Shown: positions 1-7,455 of the stretch, in pieces | How the letters are laid out: every line of letters begins with the position of its first letter | Position numbering within the stretch: position 1 is the first letter of the stretch | Assembly (NCBI GenBank): GCA_036782775.1 | Contig: DAIPYJ010000010.1 | Coordinates: 4,704 to 68,703, forward strand | Length of the DNA: 64,000 bases | Reading direction: 5' to 3' | Source of the DNA: CF-13 sp036782775 | Lineage (GTDB): Bacteria; Chloroflexota; Dormibacteria; CF-121 | Position numbers and translations under genes: made by a program | Notes under the pieces: generated by a model | The model's database searches: none | Told to the model about the DNA's origin: nothing | What the model saw: only the letters and a program-made list of their open reading frames with translations

Positions 1-301
1 CGACCGGCTCGCGAATGACGATCGGGGCCGAGTGCGGCAGATCCTCGGGGAGCTCGCCCAGGATCTCCTCAAACCGGCGGGCGGCGGCAAACGCCACCGT
101 CAACGAGCGCGCCGCCGGGGTCCACCGCATGGCTCTCACGTCCTCATGGAGGGCAAGGCGCCTCGCGAGCCGGAGCCCGCTGTCTCCGGCCGACCGTTCG
201 AAGACGATCCGGACGCGGCCGGGGATCGCATGAATGACGCGGAAGGCCGAGACCGTCGGCGCTGGAACCCTTGCTGAGACGTCTGCTGAGATCGGCGGCA
301 A
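1..301 (-). CDS. HMA2-domain protein, N-terminal part (runs off left edge)
   Basis: The minus-strand frame is open from a stop just upstream of 301 to the window edge, so the gene is cut off. It reads an HMA2-type fold: the motif HAIPGRVRIVF, then about 50 residues of helix-strand pattern. The same GRVR signature recurs in the proteins at 757-1290 and at the start of the ATPase below 3727. The CxxC metal site of classical HMA domains is absent. No ATG or GTG lies in frame before the motif; the only usual start is TTG at 301-299, so the start is uncertain. The gene diverges from the DUF5132 operon at 432. Its own role is unknown; context links it to the neighbouring ATPase. Confidence 0.6.
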   Translation of the reverse strand, partial: MPPISADVSARVPAPTVSAFRVIHAIPGRVRIVFERSAGDSGLRLARRLALHEDVRAMRWTPAARSLTVAFAAARRFEEILGELPEDLPHSAPIVIREPV

Positions 302-431
302 CCGCCGGCTAGCTTAATCGGGCAGCCGTTAAGGACCGACGAACGTCGCGTAAATGATCTGGCGATAGGTGAGTGGCGGAGTGTAAGCTGAAGTAAGCCC
401 CGGTCTAACCGGTTTCCCAGGGAGGTTTGTA

Positions 432-755
432 GTGTTTGACGAATTGTTCGATGTCGTTTTCCCCGGCGGCGCGTTCGTCGCAGTCGGCGTCGCGATCGGC
501 GCCACCTTCAGCAAGCAGCTGCGCCCCGTGGCCAAGCAGGCGATCAAGGCCGGCATGAATTTGAGCGAGCGCGTTCGTGAAGCGGCCGCTGAGGCCTCTG
601 AGCGCGCGCAGGACCTGATGGCCGAAGCGCAGATCGAGCGGCAGATCGAGATGCAGCAAAACGGCAAGACAGCCGGCGCTCGTCCTGAGGTCGAGCCCGC
701 TGCCGAGCCCCGCGCTGCGCGCACGCGAAGCGGAGCCGCCAGCCAGGCGCACTGA
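432..755 (+). CDS. DUF5132-type small membrane-anchored protein
   Basis: A 107-residue protein starting with GTG, behind a good ribosome site (ggagg at 421-425). Residues 10-27 form a hydrophobic segment (PGGAFVAVGVAIGA). A charged, Ala/Glu-rich amphipathic helix follows to about residue 75, then a Pro/Ala/Arg tail. This matches the DUF5132 pattern (membrane segment, LRPxAKxAIKxG, helix ending in AEAQ). In other genomes DUF5132 proteins sit beside HMA2 proteins and P-type ATPases, as here. The stop is one base before the next start, so the genes are co-transcribed. The function is unknown; a small partner subunit of a transporter is an inference. Confidence 0.7.
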   Translation: MFDELFDVVFPGGAFVAVGVAIGATFSKQLRPVAKQAIKAGMNLSERVREAAAEASERAQDLMAEAQIERQIEMQQNGKTAGARPEVEPAAEPRAARTRSGAASQAH

Positions 756-756
756 G

Positions 757-1290
757 ATGTCGGTCGCCAGCGTGAACGGCAAGCCGAAGGCTCGCCTCGA
801 GCACCGGTCGCAGGGCCGCGTCCGCGTTCGCGTGCCCAAGGAAGAACGCTCTCCGCAGCAGATGCATGACATCCACCAGCCCCTTGCATCGCATCCGCAG
901 GTGGGCGCCGTCGAAGTCAACGCCAATACGGGCTCCGTGCTGGTGACGGGCGAAAACACCGGCCGCCTTCAATCCATTTTGAGCGAGGTCTTTACCCTGG
1001 TCGAGAGCGTCGCGCAGGAGAACCGTCGCGAAGCTGGGGTCGAAGCGACCGTTCAACTGGTCAAGCGAGCCGATGAAAAGCTGCGCGGAGTCACGAGCGG
1101 TCGGTTCAGCTTGCGAGCCCTGGTGCCGACCGTGTTCATCGGCCTGGGAATCCGCGAACTCTTTCGGCAGGGTTTGAGCGTGGGCACCATTCCCTGGTAC
1201 GTCCTCATCTACTACGGCGTCGACTCCTTCATGAAGCTCTATCCCAACTACGCACCGCAGCCCGGCGACGAGGTGCGGGTGCAGCCATGA
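757..1290 (+). CDS. HMA2-domain membrane protein
   Basis: A 177-residue protein. Residues 14-90 form an HMA2-like domain with GRVR at 20-23 and no CxxC site. Residues 120-165 contain one or two hydrophobic segments ending in YYGVDSFMKLYP, the usual C-terminal membrane part of HMA2 proteins. It starts one base after the DUF5132 stop and its own stop overlaps the next start (ATGA), so translation is coupled. HMA2 proteins accompany P1B-like ATPases. No classical metal ligand is visible, so a role as a soft-metal chaperone is doubtful. Family assignment is fairly sure; function is not. Confidence 0.75.
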   Translation: MSVASVNGKPKARLEHRSQGRVRVRVPKEERSPQQMHDIHQPLASHPQVGAVEVNANTGSVLVTGENTGRLQSILSEVFTLVESVAQENRREAGVEATVQLVKRADEKLRGVTSGRFSLRALVPTVFIGLGIRELFRQGLSVGTIPWYVLIYYGVDSFMKLYPNYAPQPGDEVRVQP

Positions 1291-1721
1291 GCGTGGCGCA
1301 CAAAGAGAACGGGCGCATCGTGGCCCATGTGGGCAAGGTCGATGTCGACATTCCGCGCTCGGTCGGCTATTTCGGCGCCATCGGTCTCGCGGTCGCGTTC
1401 GAGGTCATCGAATGGCCGGTCGGGCTGTTCATCGCCGGTATCCCGTTCGTCAAGATGCTGAACCGCCGCAAGCTTCCAGATCCGGTTCGATTTGTCGAGC
1501 ATGTGCTCGACGGCGCGGCGAAGCCGGTCGGCGGCGATTCCGAGGGGACGATCCGCATCGCCGGGCAGGAGCCGAGCTCGGTTGCGCCGTCGACGGATGA
1601 GGCGAATGCCGGCAAGGGCAGAACTGCTAAGGCGAACGGACAGCGGTCAGCATTAGCCTCAGGACAAGGCCAGAAGTCAGCGGCGATGCGAAGCCGTACC
1701 GTCAGCTCCCGAAGGAAGTAG
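1287..1721 (+). CDS. Hypothetical membrane protein of the HMA2/DUF5132 operon
   Basis: A 144-residue protein whose ATG overlaps the preceding stop by four bases. The N-terminal 22 residues are polar, then residues 24-55 are hydrophobic (GYFGAIGLAVAFEVIEWPVGLFIAGIPF), probably one or two membrane spans. The C-terminal half is Ser/Ala/Gly/Arg-rich and probably disordered. I recognise no family. The last 45 bases overlap the convergent end of the ATPase gene, so one of the two tails may be wrongly extended. The position as third gene of the operon suggests a role with the HMA2 protein and the ATPase. Confidence 0.6.
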   Translation: MSVAHKENGRIVAHVGKVDVDIPRSVGYFGAIGLAVAFEVIEWPVGLFIAGIPFVKMLNRRKLPDPVRFVEHVLDGAAKPVGGDSEGTIRIAGQEPSSVAPSTDEANAGKGRTAKANGQRSALASGQGQKSAAMRSRTVSSRRK

Positions 1722-3703
1722 CGGCCGCAGCGCGTTCGCGCCGGCGAAAAGCGTCGATCCGTTATTGACGAAGGTTGCGGTCAGCGGCGTCAGCCGCCCG
1801 AAGGTCGCCAGCCCCAGGCCGACGCTGTTCGGCAGCCCGACCAATCCGATGTTCTGGCGGATGATGCGCATCGCGTTTCGGGACAGCTCGATCGAGCGCA
1901 CAAGCAAGCGCAGGTCCTGTCCGAGCAGGACGACCTCCGCGGTTTCGCGCGCCAACTCCGCGCCCTCGGGTACGGCCACACTCACCTGCGCTTCGGCCAT
2001 CGCGGCCGTATCGTTGATGCCGTCACCGACTACGGCCACCCGGCGGCCCCCGCGTCGCAGGCTGCGCACGAGCTCGGCTTTTTCTTCCGGCGTCATCGAC
2101 CCGTAGAAGGCATCCAGCTCGAGATCGTCCGCGATGCGGCGGGCGGAGCGTGGCTGATCACCGGTTGCGAGGATGATGCGAGAGACGCCCAGGCCACGCA
2201 GGGCGGTGATGACGTCGTGCGCATTGTCTCGCAGCGAATCGCGCAGCCGGATGCGCGCCGCCAGCCGGCCATCGATGGCGACCAGCGCGACCGACGACTC
2301 CGTGGGCGCATACCCGGAGACCGCAATGCCGTGCTCGTCGAAAACCCGCTTGTTGCCGACCAGCACCTGGTGGCCGTCCACCGCCGCCTCGAGGCCGCCG
2401 TGCCTGAAGCGCGACCACTTCGCTTGCTGAACCGGCAGGCCGCGGCCGCGCGCCGCGCGCCGGATCGCCATCGCGATCGGATGTGGCATGTGGCCCTCGG
2501 CGCTGGCCGCAAGCCGGAGCGCCTCATCCTCGTCGAAGCCTTCTTCGGTGACGATTCGCACGACTGCGGGCGTACCGCTGGTCAGTGTGCCCGTTTTGTC
2601 GAAGACGATGGTGTCGATCGAGGCGAGCGCCTCGACCGCCTGTCCGCGCTTGAACAGGATGCCCTGGCGAGCGCCGCTGATCATCGTCGTCAGCACCGTG
2701 GTGGGCACGGCGATCCGGATGCCGGTGCCGAAGTCGATGATCAGGATCGAGATCAGGCGCGAGAGATCGCGCGTCGCGCCGAAGACGGCGCCGCCCAGGA
2801 GGAAAATCGGGAGCACGAAGGCATTGGCGATCCGGCGCGCCAGGTCGGAGATACGGGTGTTGGCGGCGATGGCGTCCTCGAGCGCGATCGCCAGGCGGCC
2901 GGCCCGGGTTTGATCGCCGGTCGCCGTGACTTCGACGACGATGCGCCCATCGGCAAGGTGCGCCCCGGCAAGCACGCTGCCGCCGCGGTCGACCAGGCTC
3001 GGGAGCGGCTCGCCGGTCCAGGTCCGGTTGTCGACCCCGCCGGCCCCCGCGGCGCGCCGGTCCCGTCGACGACCACGCCATCGATGGGGATGCCTTCGCC
3101 GGCATAGACCACCACCCGTTGCCCGACGCGCACGTCGTCCACCGGTACGCGGGGCTCGCCACCATTGGTCAGCAATCGAACACCGTTTGGGCTGCGACCC
3201 ATCCAGTTTCGGAGCACGCGCCGCGCGCGCCCGGACGCGCGCTGGCGGATGCGCTCTCCGGCTTCGATAAGGGCCACCGAAACGCCGCCCGCGAGCAGAT
3301 CGCCGGTGGCGAGCAGCAAACTGACCGCCGTGGTATCGAGGACGTCGATGGTGAGCCGGCGAGCCAGCAGGCTCCGCACACCGCGGCGCGCGATCGGCAA
3401 TGCGGCAGCGGCGACCACCGCCTGAGCCAGCAGGCCATAACCGCTGATGGCGGCGACGAGCGCCAGCGCCGGCATCAGAAACTGGCGCCACAGTGGTTGC
3501 GGCCGCGCCTCAGCGGGTGGAAGAAGGGGACGATTGGGCTCAGGAAGCGAGTTGGCGACGCGGTCGAAGCTGACCGATGGATCGAAGATGACGGTGAGCG
3601 AGCCGGCCGCTTCCACCCAGCGCGTCGATTGCACCAGCGGATGCCGACCGATCCGTTCGGCGAATGGCTCGCCCAGTTCCCGATATGCGCGAGGGATGCG
3701 CAA
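1677..3703 (-). pseudogene. P1B-like P-type ATPase, split by a frameshift
   Basis: Two overlapping frames together make one P-type ATPase of about 670 residues. The N-terminal frame (3703 to about 3050) holds a GRVR HMA2-like domain, two or more membrane spans and the actuator start (IPIDGVVVDG). The C-terminal frame continues with TGEP (3017-3006), DKTGT (2600-2586), the nucleotide-domain HMPHP and GDGIND (2027-2010). The frames meet in C-runs at 3035-3038 and 3044-3048; one added base would restore the gene, so a sequencing or recent indel is likely. The membrane CPC motif is replaced by DFGTG (2735-2721), so the substrate is unclear. The TTG at 3703 is the first usual start, but conserved HMA2 sequence reads on upstream in frame to 3814. 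Confidence 0.75.
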
Positions 3704-3788
3704 TCGAACCCGGCCGGGTAGGGAATGGACAACCGAGTAATGCCGGAACGGCGCTCTCGATTGCGACGATGCTGCTATCAGTAATACG

Positions 3789-3818
3789 ACTATAGTCGCT
3801 AGCAGAACCCGAATTCAA
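3789..3818 (-). promoter_or_regulatory. Candidate promoter of the ATPase gene
   Basis: On the minus strand TTGAAT (3818-3813) and TATAGT (3794-3789) are separated by 18 bases, a good sigma-70-like pair. Transcription would begin near 3782, inside the open ATPase frame and before the HMA2 motif. This would give a nearly leaderless mRNA whose first in-frame codons include CTG at 3781-3779. The box lies within a perfect 12-base palindrome (3788-3799). Confidence 0.45.
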
Positions 3819-3844
3819 ATAACTCGAATTCAACGACCCGCGGG

Positions 3845-4156
3845 TCAGGCGGCTTTGCGGGTCTTGCGGGTCGTAGAGGCGGACCTGGGCGATGCCGCGC
3901 GGCGCCGCTTCGGCGTGGCGCGTCGCGGTGCGCGCTCCAGCTCGTGCAGCTCCGTGCTCAGCTTCTCCAGCCCGGCCTGCAGACCTTCCACCTGGTGCCG
4001 CAAGGCGCCGGCACCCTGGCGCTTGCTGCGCTCCAGGAACCGGGCGAACGCCTTCGACGCCTGACGGGTCGTGATCTTGCTCTGACGGAACCAGTCGTCC
4101 AGCGCGGCGTCGGCCTTGCGCAGCACGGCCTCGACACCTTCGGCTTTGCGGCTCAT
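3845..4156 (-). CDS. Hypothetical Lys/Arg-rich helical protein
   Basis: A 103-residue protein from the ATG at 4156 (MSRKAEGVEAVL). Residues 5-70 are predicted helix with heptad-like spacing (coiled coil possible). Residues 71-103 are very basic with Arg/Lys/Ser/Thr/Ala repeats, encoded by short GCGGGTC-like direct repeats. The layout resembles phasin-like or nucleoid-binding tails, but no family can be named. The frame is open further upstream to 4306; that extension runs through a dispersed repeat and is Pro/Ser-rich, so the later ATG is preferred. It lies upstream of the ATPase on the same strand but is separated by about 140 bases containing a promoter. Confidence 0.5.
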   Translation of the reverse strand: MSRKAEGVEAVLRKADAALDDWFRQSKITTRQASKAFARFLERSKRQGAGALRHQVEGLQAGLEKLSTELHELERAPRRATPKRRRAASPRSASTTRKTRKAA

Positions 4157-4199
4157 GCCAGTGGAACGTCGAGGTCTGCGGTTGCTTGCACAACGTTTT

Positions 4200-4238
4200 C
4201 CCTCCTCCCGGCTCGCGGGGGGAGAGCAGGGTGGGGGG
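4200..4238. repeat. Dispersed C-run/G-run palindromic repeat, copy 1
   Basis: A C-rich arm (cctcctcccgg), a short loop and a G-rich arm (ggggggagagcagggtgggg). It has the same pattern as nine other intergenic copies in this window and lies between divergent genes. Confidence 0.6.
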
Positions 4239-4259
4239 CTGCGCCGTCCGGACGACACT

Positions 4260-4730
4260 ATGGAGATGAGCGACAGTAAAAAGGCAGCCGACCCCTTGCG
4301 GTACACGCAGACTTGGCCCGTCCGCGGTTACGAGCTGGACAGCCGGGGCCATGTCAATAACGCGGTCTACCTCAGTTGGGCGGAGGAAATCGCGACCGCC
4401 CACGCCGAGGCCGCCGGGTACGGCCGCGCATGGTCGGCGTCTCGTGGCGGCGGATGGGTGATCCGCCACATCGATATCACCTATCACCGGCCGGCCGTCT
4501 ACGGCGACGAGGTCGAGGTCACGGTCCAGGTCGAACTGGTCAGGGGCGTGCGCGGAATCCGGCGCACCACGATGCGACGGACCTCTGATGGCGAGCTGCT
4601 TGCCGACGTCCTGACCGAGTGGGTCTGGGTGCGACTGAGCGACGGGCGGCCGACGCCGGTGCCCAAAGAATTGGTCGAGCTCGCCGCCTCGGTGACCGCC
4701 GCTACGCTGGCGAAGCGCCCGCGGCGCTGA
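4260..4730 (+). CDS. Hotdog-fold acyl-CoA thioesterase (4HBT family)
   Basis: A 156-residue protein predicted to hydrolyse acyl-CoA or acyl-carrier thioesters in the cytoplasm. The signature is DSRGHVNNAVYLSW (residues 27-40), the Asp/Gly-His-Val-Asn-Asn motif of YbgC/FcbC-type thioesterases, followed by a long helix and the antiparallel strands (VIRHIDITYHRPAVYGDEVEV). Length is normal for the family. ATG at 4260 and ATG at 4266 are both possible starts; upstream in-frame sequence is repeat DNA. The last 29 bases overlap the convergent thioredoxin gene. The substrate cannot be predicted from the neighbours. Confidence 0.8.
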   Translation: MEMSDSKKAADPLRYTQTWPVRGYELDSRGHVNNAVYLSWAEEIATAHAEAAGYGRAWSASRGGGWVIRHIDITYHRPAVYGDEVEVTVQVELVRGVRGIRRTTMRRTSDGELLADVLTEWVWVRLSDGRPTPVPKELVELAASVTAATLAKRPRR

Positions 4731-5136
4731 GCTGAGCCCGAAGCCGGGCCGCGCTCGCGAAGCCCTGGTTGACCGCGCTGACCGATCCGTTTGGACCGAG
4801 CACCGCCGTGCTCGGCGCGGTCAGGATACTGAAGGCGCGGGCCGCCTCCGGACGATGGGCGATATCGACGTGAACGACGCGCAGCGCATCTCGGTACTCG
4901 GCTTGGACCACCTCGACCGCCGGATGCTGCGCCGTGCGGCAGGCGACGCATAGGGGCGCGGAGAAGACGACCAGACCCGGACGGCCATCGGGGGCCTGGC
5001 CGAGCGCCGACCACACGGCGGCCGCGGGTTCCCGACGTAGGTTTGCCGCGCGCCGTGCCAACCATGCGCGGATCGCTGCCGACACGATGGTGACGAGGCC
5101 GGCGAGCGCGACCAGCAGCAAGACTCGCTGGAACAT
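4702..5136 (-). CDS. Membrane-anchored thioredoxin-like protein
   Basis: A 144-residue protein. Residues 3-26 form a signal anchor, and residues 52-140 form a thioredoxin fold with the redox motif CVAC (63-66), a cis-Pro region (APSTAV) and the usual GLVVFSAPLC strand. It should face outside the membrane as a thiol oxidoreductase. The ATG at 5136 follows the DUF4395 stop by two bases, so the pair is one operon; DUF4395-thioredoxin pairing is common. The frame is open upstream, but that stretch lies inside the DUF4395 gene. The partner substrate is unknown. Confidence 0.75.
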   Translation of the reverse strand: MFQRVLLLVALAGLVTIVSAAIRAWLARRAANLRREPAAAVWSALGQAPDGRPGLVVFSAPLCVACRTAQHPAVEVVQAEYRDALRVVHVDIAHRPEAARAFSILTAPSTAVLGPNGSVSAVNQGFASAARLRAQLSAAGASPA

Positions 5137-5138
5137 GG

Positions 5139-5594
5139 TCACGCCGGCGGAAGCAGGCCTCGGCGGTCGAGCTGCGCGACCATGAAGCACAGCGCGCAGA
5201 AGTCGAGCGCCGCGTCGAGTGCGACCATCACGGCGATCGGCAGGGTAAGGATCCAGGCAAGCACCGGGTTGCCGATCAGCATCGCCGCCGCCGCGAGCAG
5301 CCAGATGGCGCCACCAATCACGCGCGCGATCCGGCGAGTTTCATGATCTTCCTGAACCTCGTCACGTTTCAGCCAGCCGGCTGGCTCGAAGACTCGCCAG
5401 ACGAGCTGGCGGACGACGTCGGCCGGCCACCAGAAACGGCCCACCAGCATGACGACCCCAGCAATCGCCAGCAGGGCGGCGCCAAGCAGACCGCTGAACA
5501 CGAGTCCGCCGAGCACGAGCACGACCATCGCCCACTGGTGCGCCTTGCGGGCGGTGCGGTCGAAGACTGGAAGCTCCGTAATTTGGACAGCCAT
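5139..5594 (-). CDS. DUF4395 family membrane protein
   Basis: A 151-residue protein with about four membrane segments (near 22-42, 45-58, 90-110 and 113-135). It carries the C-terminal Cys pair CALC in the last span, typical of DUF4395. These proteins are nearly always next to thioredoxin-like genes, as here, and may relay electrons across the membrane; that role is inferred. The start ATG at 5594 sits six bases after a GATAAT box (5606-5601) with no ribosome site between, so the mRNA may be leaderless. Confidence 0.8.
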   Translation of the reverse strand: MAVQITELPVFDRTARKAHQWAMVVLVLGGLVFSGLLGAALLAIAGVVMLVGRFWWPADVVRQLVWRVFEPAGWLKRDEVQEDHETRRIARVIGGAIWLLAAAAMLIGNPVLAWILTLPIAVMVALDAALDFCALCFMVAQLDRRGLLPPA

Positions 5595-5600
5595 AAGTTG

Positions 5601-5606
5601 ATTATC
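5601..5606 (-). promoter_or_regulatory. -10 box (GATAAT) six bases before the DUF4395 start
   Basis: GATAAT followed by CAACTT and ATG on the minus strand. The spacing would place the transcription start at or next to the start codon, as in leaderless genes. No Shine-Dalgarno sequence is present, and no clear -35 box is seen. Confidence 0.45.
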
Positions 5607-5681
5607 TAGATCGACAAACTCAAGAATTCGAGACCGCCAGTCTACGAAGTGCGAAGGATCCCAGTCAAGCTCGAATCAGGC

Positions 5682-6266
5682 TTACGCGGCGCGCGCGACC
5701 AGGATGCCGCCCGGTGTGGCGAGCGCGGTTTGCAGGCTCGACGCCGGAGTGAGCCGACGGTGTTGCGCCTGCTCCCGAAGAAAGGCCATCACCCATTTGG
5801 CGAACTCGGCCGGATCGAAGGCGTATTCGTGCCATTTGTCGTGAGACCGAGCATCCATACTGGCGACGAAGTTGTAGTAGATGAGGTTGCCGACGCGCTT
5901 GTGGAGCGCCTCGCGGTGCACGACCTCCGAAGGGACAAAGAATACGGGCGGCCGGTAGACCAGCGCCTTGGTGTCGAGATAGCCGAAGAAATAGAAGAAG
6001 AATGGATCGCTGATCAGGCGATTCGCCTTGACCACGAACCGCTTCTGCAGCCGCTGAATGCTGCCGTGGCGGTAGAGGACGTGCGCAGCTTTGACCTGGA
6101 TCGCCAGGCTCAACCGGAAGTGCTCCTTGAGGTGAGTTTCGATGTCCCGGCGCTCGTCGTCGCTCATCGGCAGCAAGCATTCCAGCCGGCCCTGGCTGAG
6201 AAAGGTCAGAATCATGCCGACTGCCATCTCCGAGAATTTGCTGAACTGGACGTCGCTCAGGGCCAT
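5682..6266 (-). CDS. Hypothetical protein, about 194 residues
   Basis: Chosen start ATG at 6266 (MALSDVQFSKFSEM); the open frame extends to 6395, but that stretch is Pro/Arg-rich and overlaps the divergent gene at 6319. The protein is soluble, rich in aromatic and basic residues, and mostly helical, with one hydrophobic patch (DPFFFYFFGYLDTKALVY). No catalytic motif or known family is recognised. It is divergent from a small membrane protein gene with only 52 bases between them, so both promoters lie in that gap. Confidence 0.55.
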   Translation of the reverse strand: MALSDVQFSKFSEMAVGMILTFLSQGRLECLLPMSDDERRDIETHLKEHFRLSLAIQVKAAHVLYRHGSIQRLQKRFVVKANRLISDPFFFYFFGYLDTKALVYRPPVFFVPSEVVHREALHKRVGNLIYYNFVASMDARSHDKWHEYAFDPAEFAKWVMAFLREQAQHRRLTPASSLQTALATPGGILVARAA

Positions 6267-6318
6267 TGCTGAATAACGCGGCTGGCGCGATGGCTTTGCG
6301 GCGGGGAACAATGGCGGT

Positions 6319-6498
6319 ATGAACCCCCGCGTACGACGATGGGTGATCCCGATCGGCGGGGGCGTGCTGGCCGCCTTCCTGATCGTGATCGGCACGCCTC
6401 ATGTGGTCTGGCCGCTCCGAGTGGCCCTGGCCATCATCGCGTTCCTCTACGTAGCGGGGCAGTCGGCCGCCTACCTCTGGACGTCAGATCAGGGCTGA
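6319..6498 (+). CDS. Small membrane protein, 59 residues
   Basis: ATG at 6319 to TGA at 6498. After a short basic N-terminus (MNPRVRRWVIP) there are two hydrophobic segments, residues 9-26 and 31-49, joined by a short turn. The positive-inside rule places both termini in the cytoplasm. Many bacteria have such two-span proteins of unknown function. It is followed immediately by a dispersed palindromic repeat. Confidence 0.5.
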   Translation: MNPRVRRWVIPIGGGVLAAFLIVIGTPHVVWPLRVALAIIAFLYVAGQSAAYLWTSDQG

Positions 6499-6506
6499 CA
6501 ACCAGT

Positions 6507-6547
6507 CACCCTCTCCCCACTTGGGGGGAGAGGGTCGGGATGAGGGG
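6507..6547. repeat. Dispersed palindromic repeat, copy 2
   Basis: ccctctcccc, short loop, ggggagagggtcggga, then tgagggg. One of the best copies of the family. It lies between the small membrane protein and the nucleotidyltransferase gene, whose longest open frame begins inside it. Confidence 0.7.
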
Positions 6548-6550
6548 TTC

Positions 6551-7207
6551 GTGCTCAAACCCTACAATTCGACTATCGTCAAGCGTGACATCGTGCGCAT
6601 CAAGCAGGAAGAGGCCGCTGCCGATGCCGCCTTCAATCGCGTTCTCAAAGAGGCGGTCAGCACGGTCGGAGCGGCTGGCTACCGATTCCTGGTGCTCGGC
6701 GGACTGGCGTCATCCCTCGTCGGCCGGCCTCGCTGGACGCACGATATCGATTTCCTCGTCCGCCCCGACGACGCCGCCGGTGTCCTTCGCGTCCTCCGAG
6801 AAACCGGGTTCGAGACCGAGGAGACCGATCCGGTCTGGCTCTACAAGGCGTTCAAGCAGGACGTCATGGTCGACGTCATCTTCATGGTCACCGGGGGCAT
6901 CTATCTCGACCAGGAAATGGAGCAGCGGGCTGTGCTCCGCGATTACGACGGGATCGCGATTCGCATTCCCAGTGCGGAGGACCAGGTCGTGATCAAGGCG
7001 ATCGTTCACCGCGAGGAGACATCACGCCACTGGTTTGACGCGCTGGCCATCCTCGGTCGCGCCGAGCTCGAGTGGGAATACCTGCTCCATCGTGCCCGGC
7101 TGGGCGCCCGGAGGGTGCTCGCGCTCCTGATCTACGCCCAGTCGAGCGACATCCTGATCCCGAGCTGGGTCATCCGGCGCCTGTATGAGGAGGTGTACGC
7201 GCCATGA
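6551..7207 (+). CDS. AbiEii-like nucleotidyltransferase
   Basis: About 218 residues from GTG at 6551. The frame is open back to TTG at 6521, but that lies in a repeat; GTG at 6593 is also possible. The fold shows GGLASSLVGRPRWTHDIDFLV: a GG/S pair and a DxD metal site, then a third Asp in VDVIF. This is the polymerase-beta-like nucleotidyltransferase fold used by AbiEii and MNT-type proteins. No AbiEi or HEPN partner is adjacent. The stop overlaps the next start (ATGA), giving an operon with a BON protein and a phosphoesterase. Substrate and role are unknown; TACAAT at 6563-6568 may be its -10 box. Confidence 0.65.
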   Translation: MLKPYNSTIVKRDIVRIKQEEAAADAAFNRVLKEAVSTVGAAGYRFLVLGGLASSLVGRPRWTHDIDFLVRPDDAAGVLRVLRETGFETEETDPVWLYKAFKQDVMVDVIFMVTGGIYLDQEMEQRAVLRDYDGIAIRIPSAEDQVVIKAIVHREETSRHWFDALAILGRAELEWEYLLHRARLGARRVLALLIYAQSSDILIPSWVIRRLYEEVYAP

Positions 7208-7455
7208 GCGCCCGTCCGGATTACGTCCACGAGAACATCCGGGAGCGACTGATTCATGACCCGCGCGTCGCCGAACAGGACTTGACCGTCGAGGTAGAAC
7301 GCGATCGCGTCGTGCTGGGAGGAAACGTCGCAACGTCCCAGATTCGAGAGCGCATCAGTGAAGTGGCCCACGAGCTGCTTCCCGGCTACGAGATCGTGAA
7401 CCAAACCGAGGTGGTCCCCAGCGACGAGCCGGAGGGCGAGGAGCCGGTCGCATGA
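7204..7455 (+). CDS. BON-domain protein
   Basis: An 83-residue protein. Residues 8-62 match a single BON domain: helix (ENIRERLIHDPRV), strand (LTVEVERDRVVLGGNV), then helix (ATSQIRERISEVAHELL) and strand. BON domains bind phospholipid or serve as small interaction modules. There is no signal peptide, so this copy is cytoplasmic. It overlaps its neighbours by four bases on both sides, so it is translated together with the nucleotidyltransferase and the phosphoesterase. Confidence 0.75.
   Translation: MSARPDYVHENIRERLIHDPRVAEQDLTVEVERDRVVLGGNVATSQIRERISEVAHELLPGYEIVNQTEVVPSDEPEGEEPVA

Noticed and set aside
3782..3795. T7-promoter-like string taatacgactatag
   Set aside because: It lacks the cactata spacing of a real T7 promoter; it is chance overlap with the ATPase promoter and palindrome.
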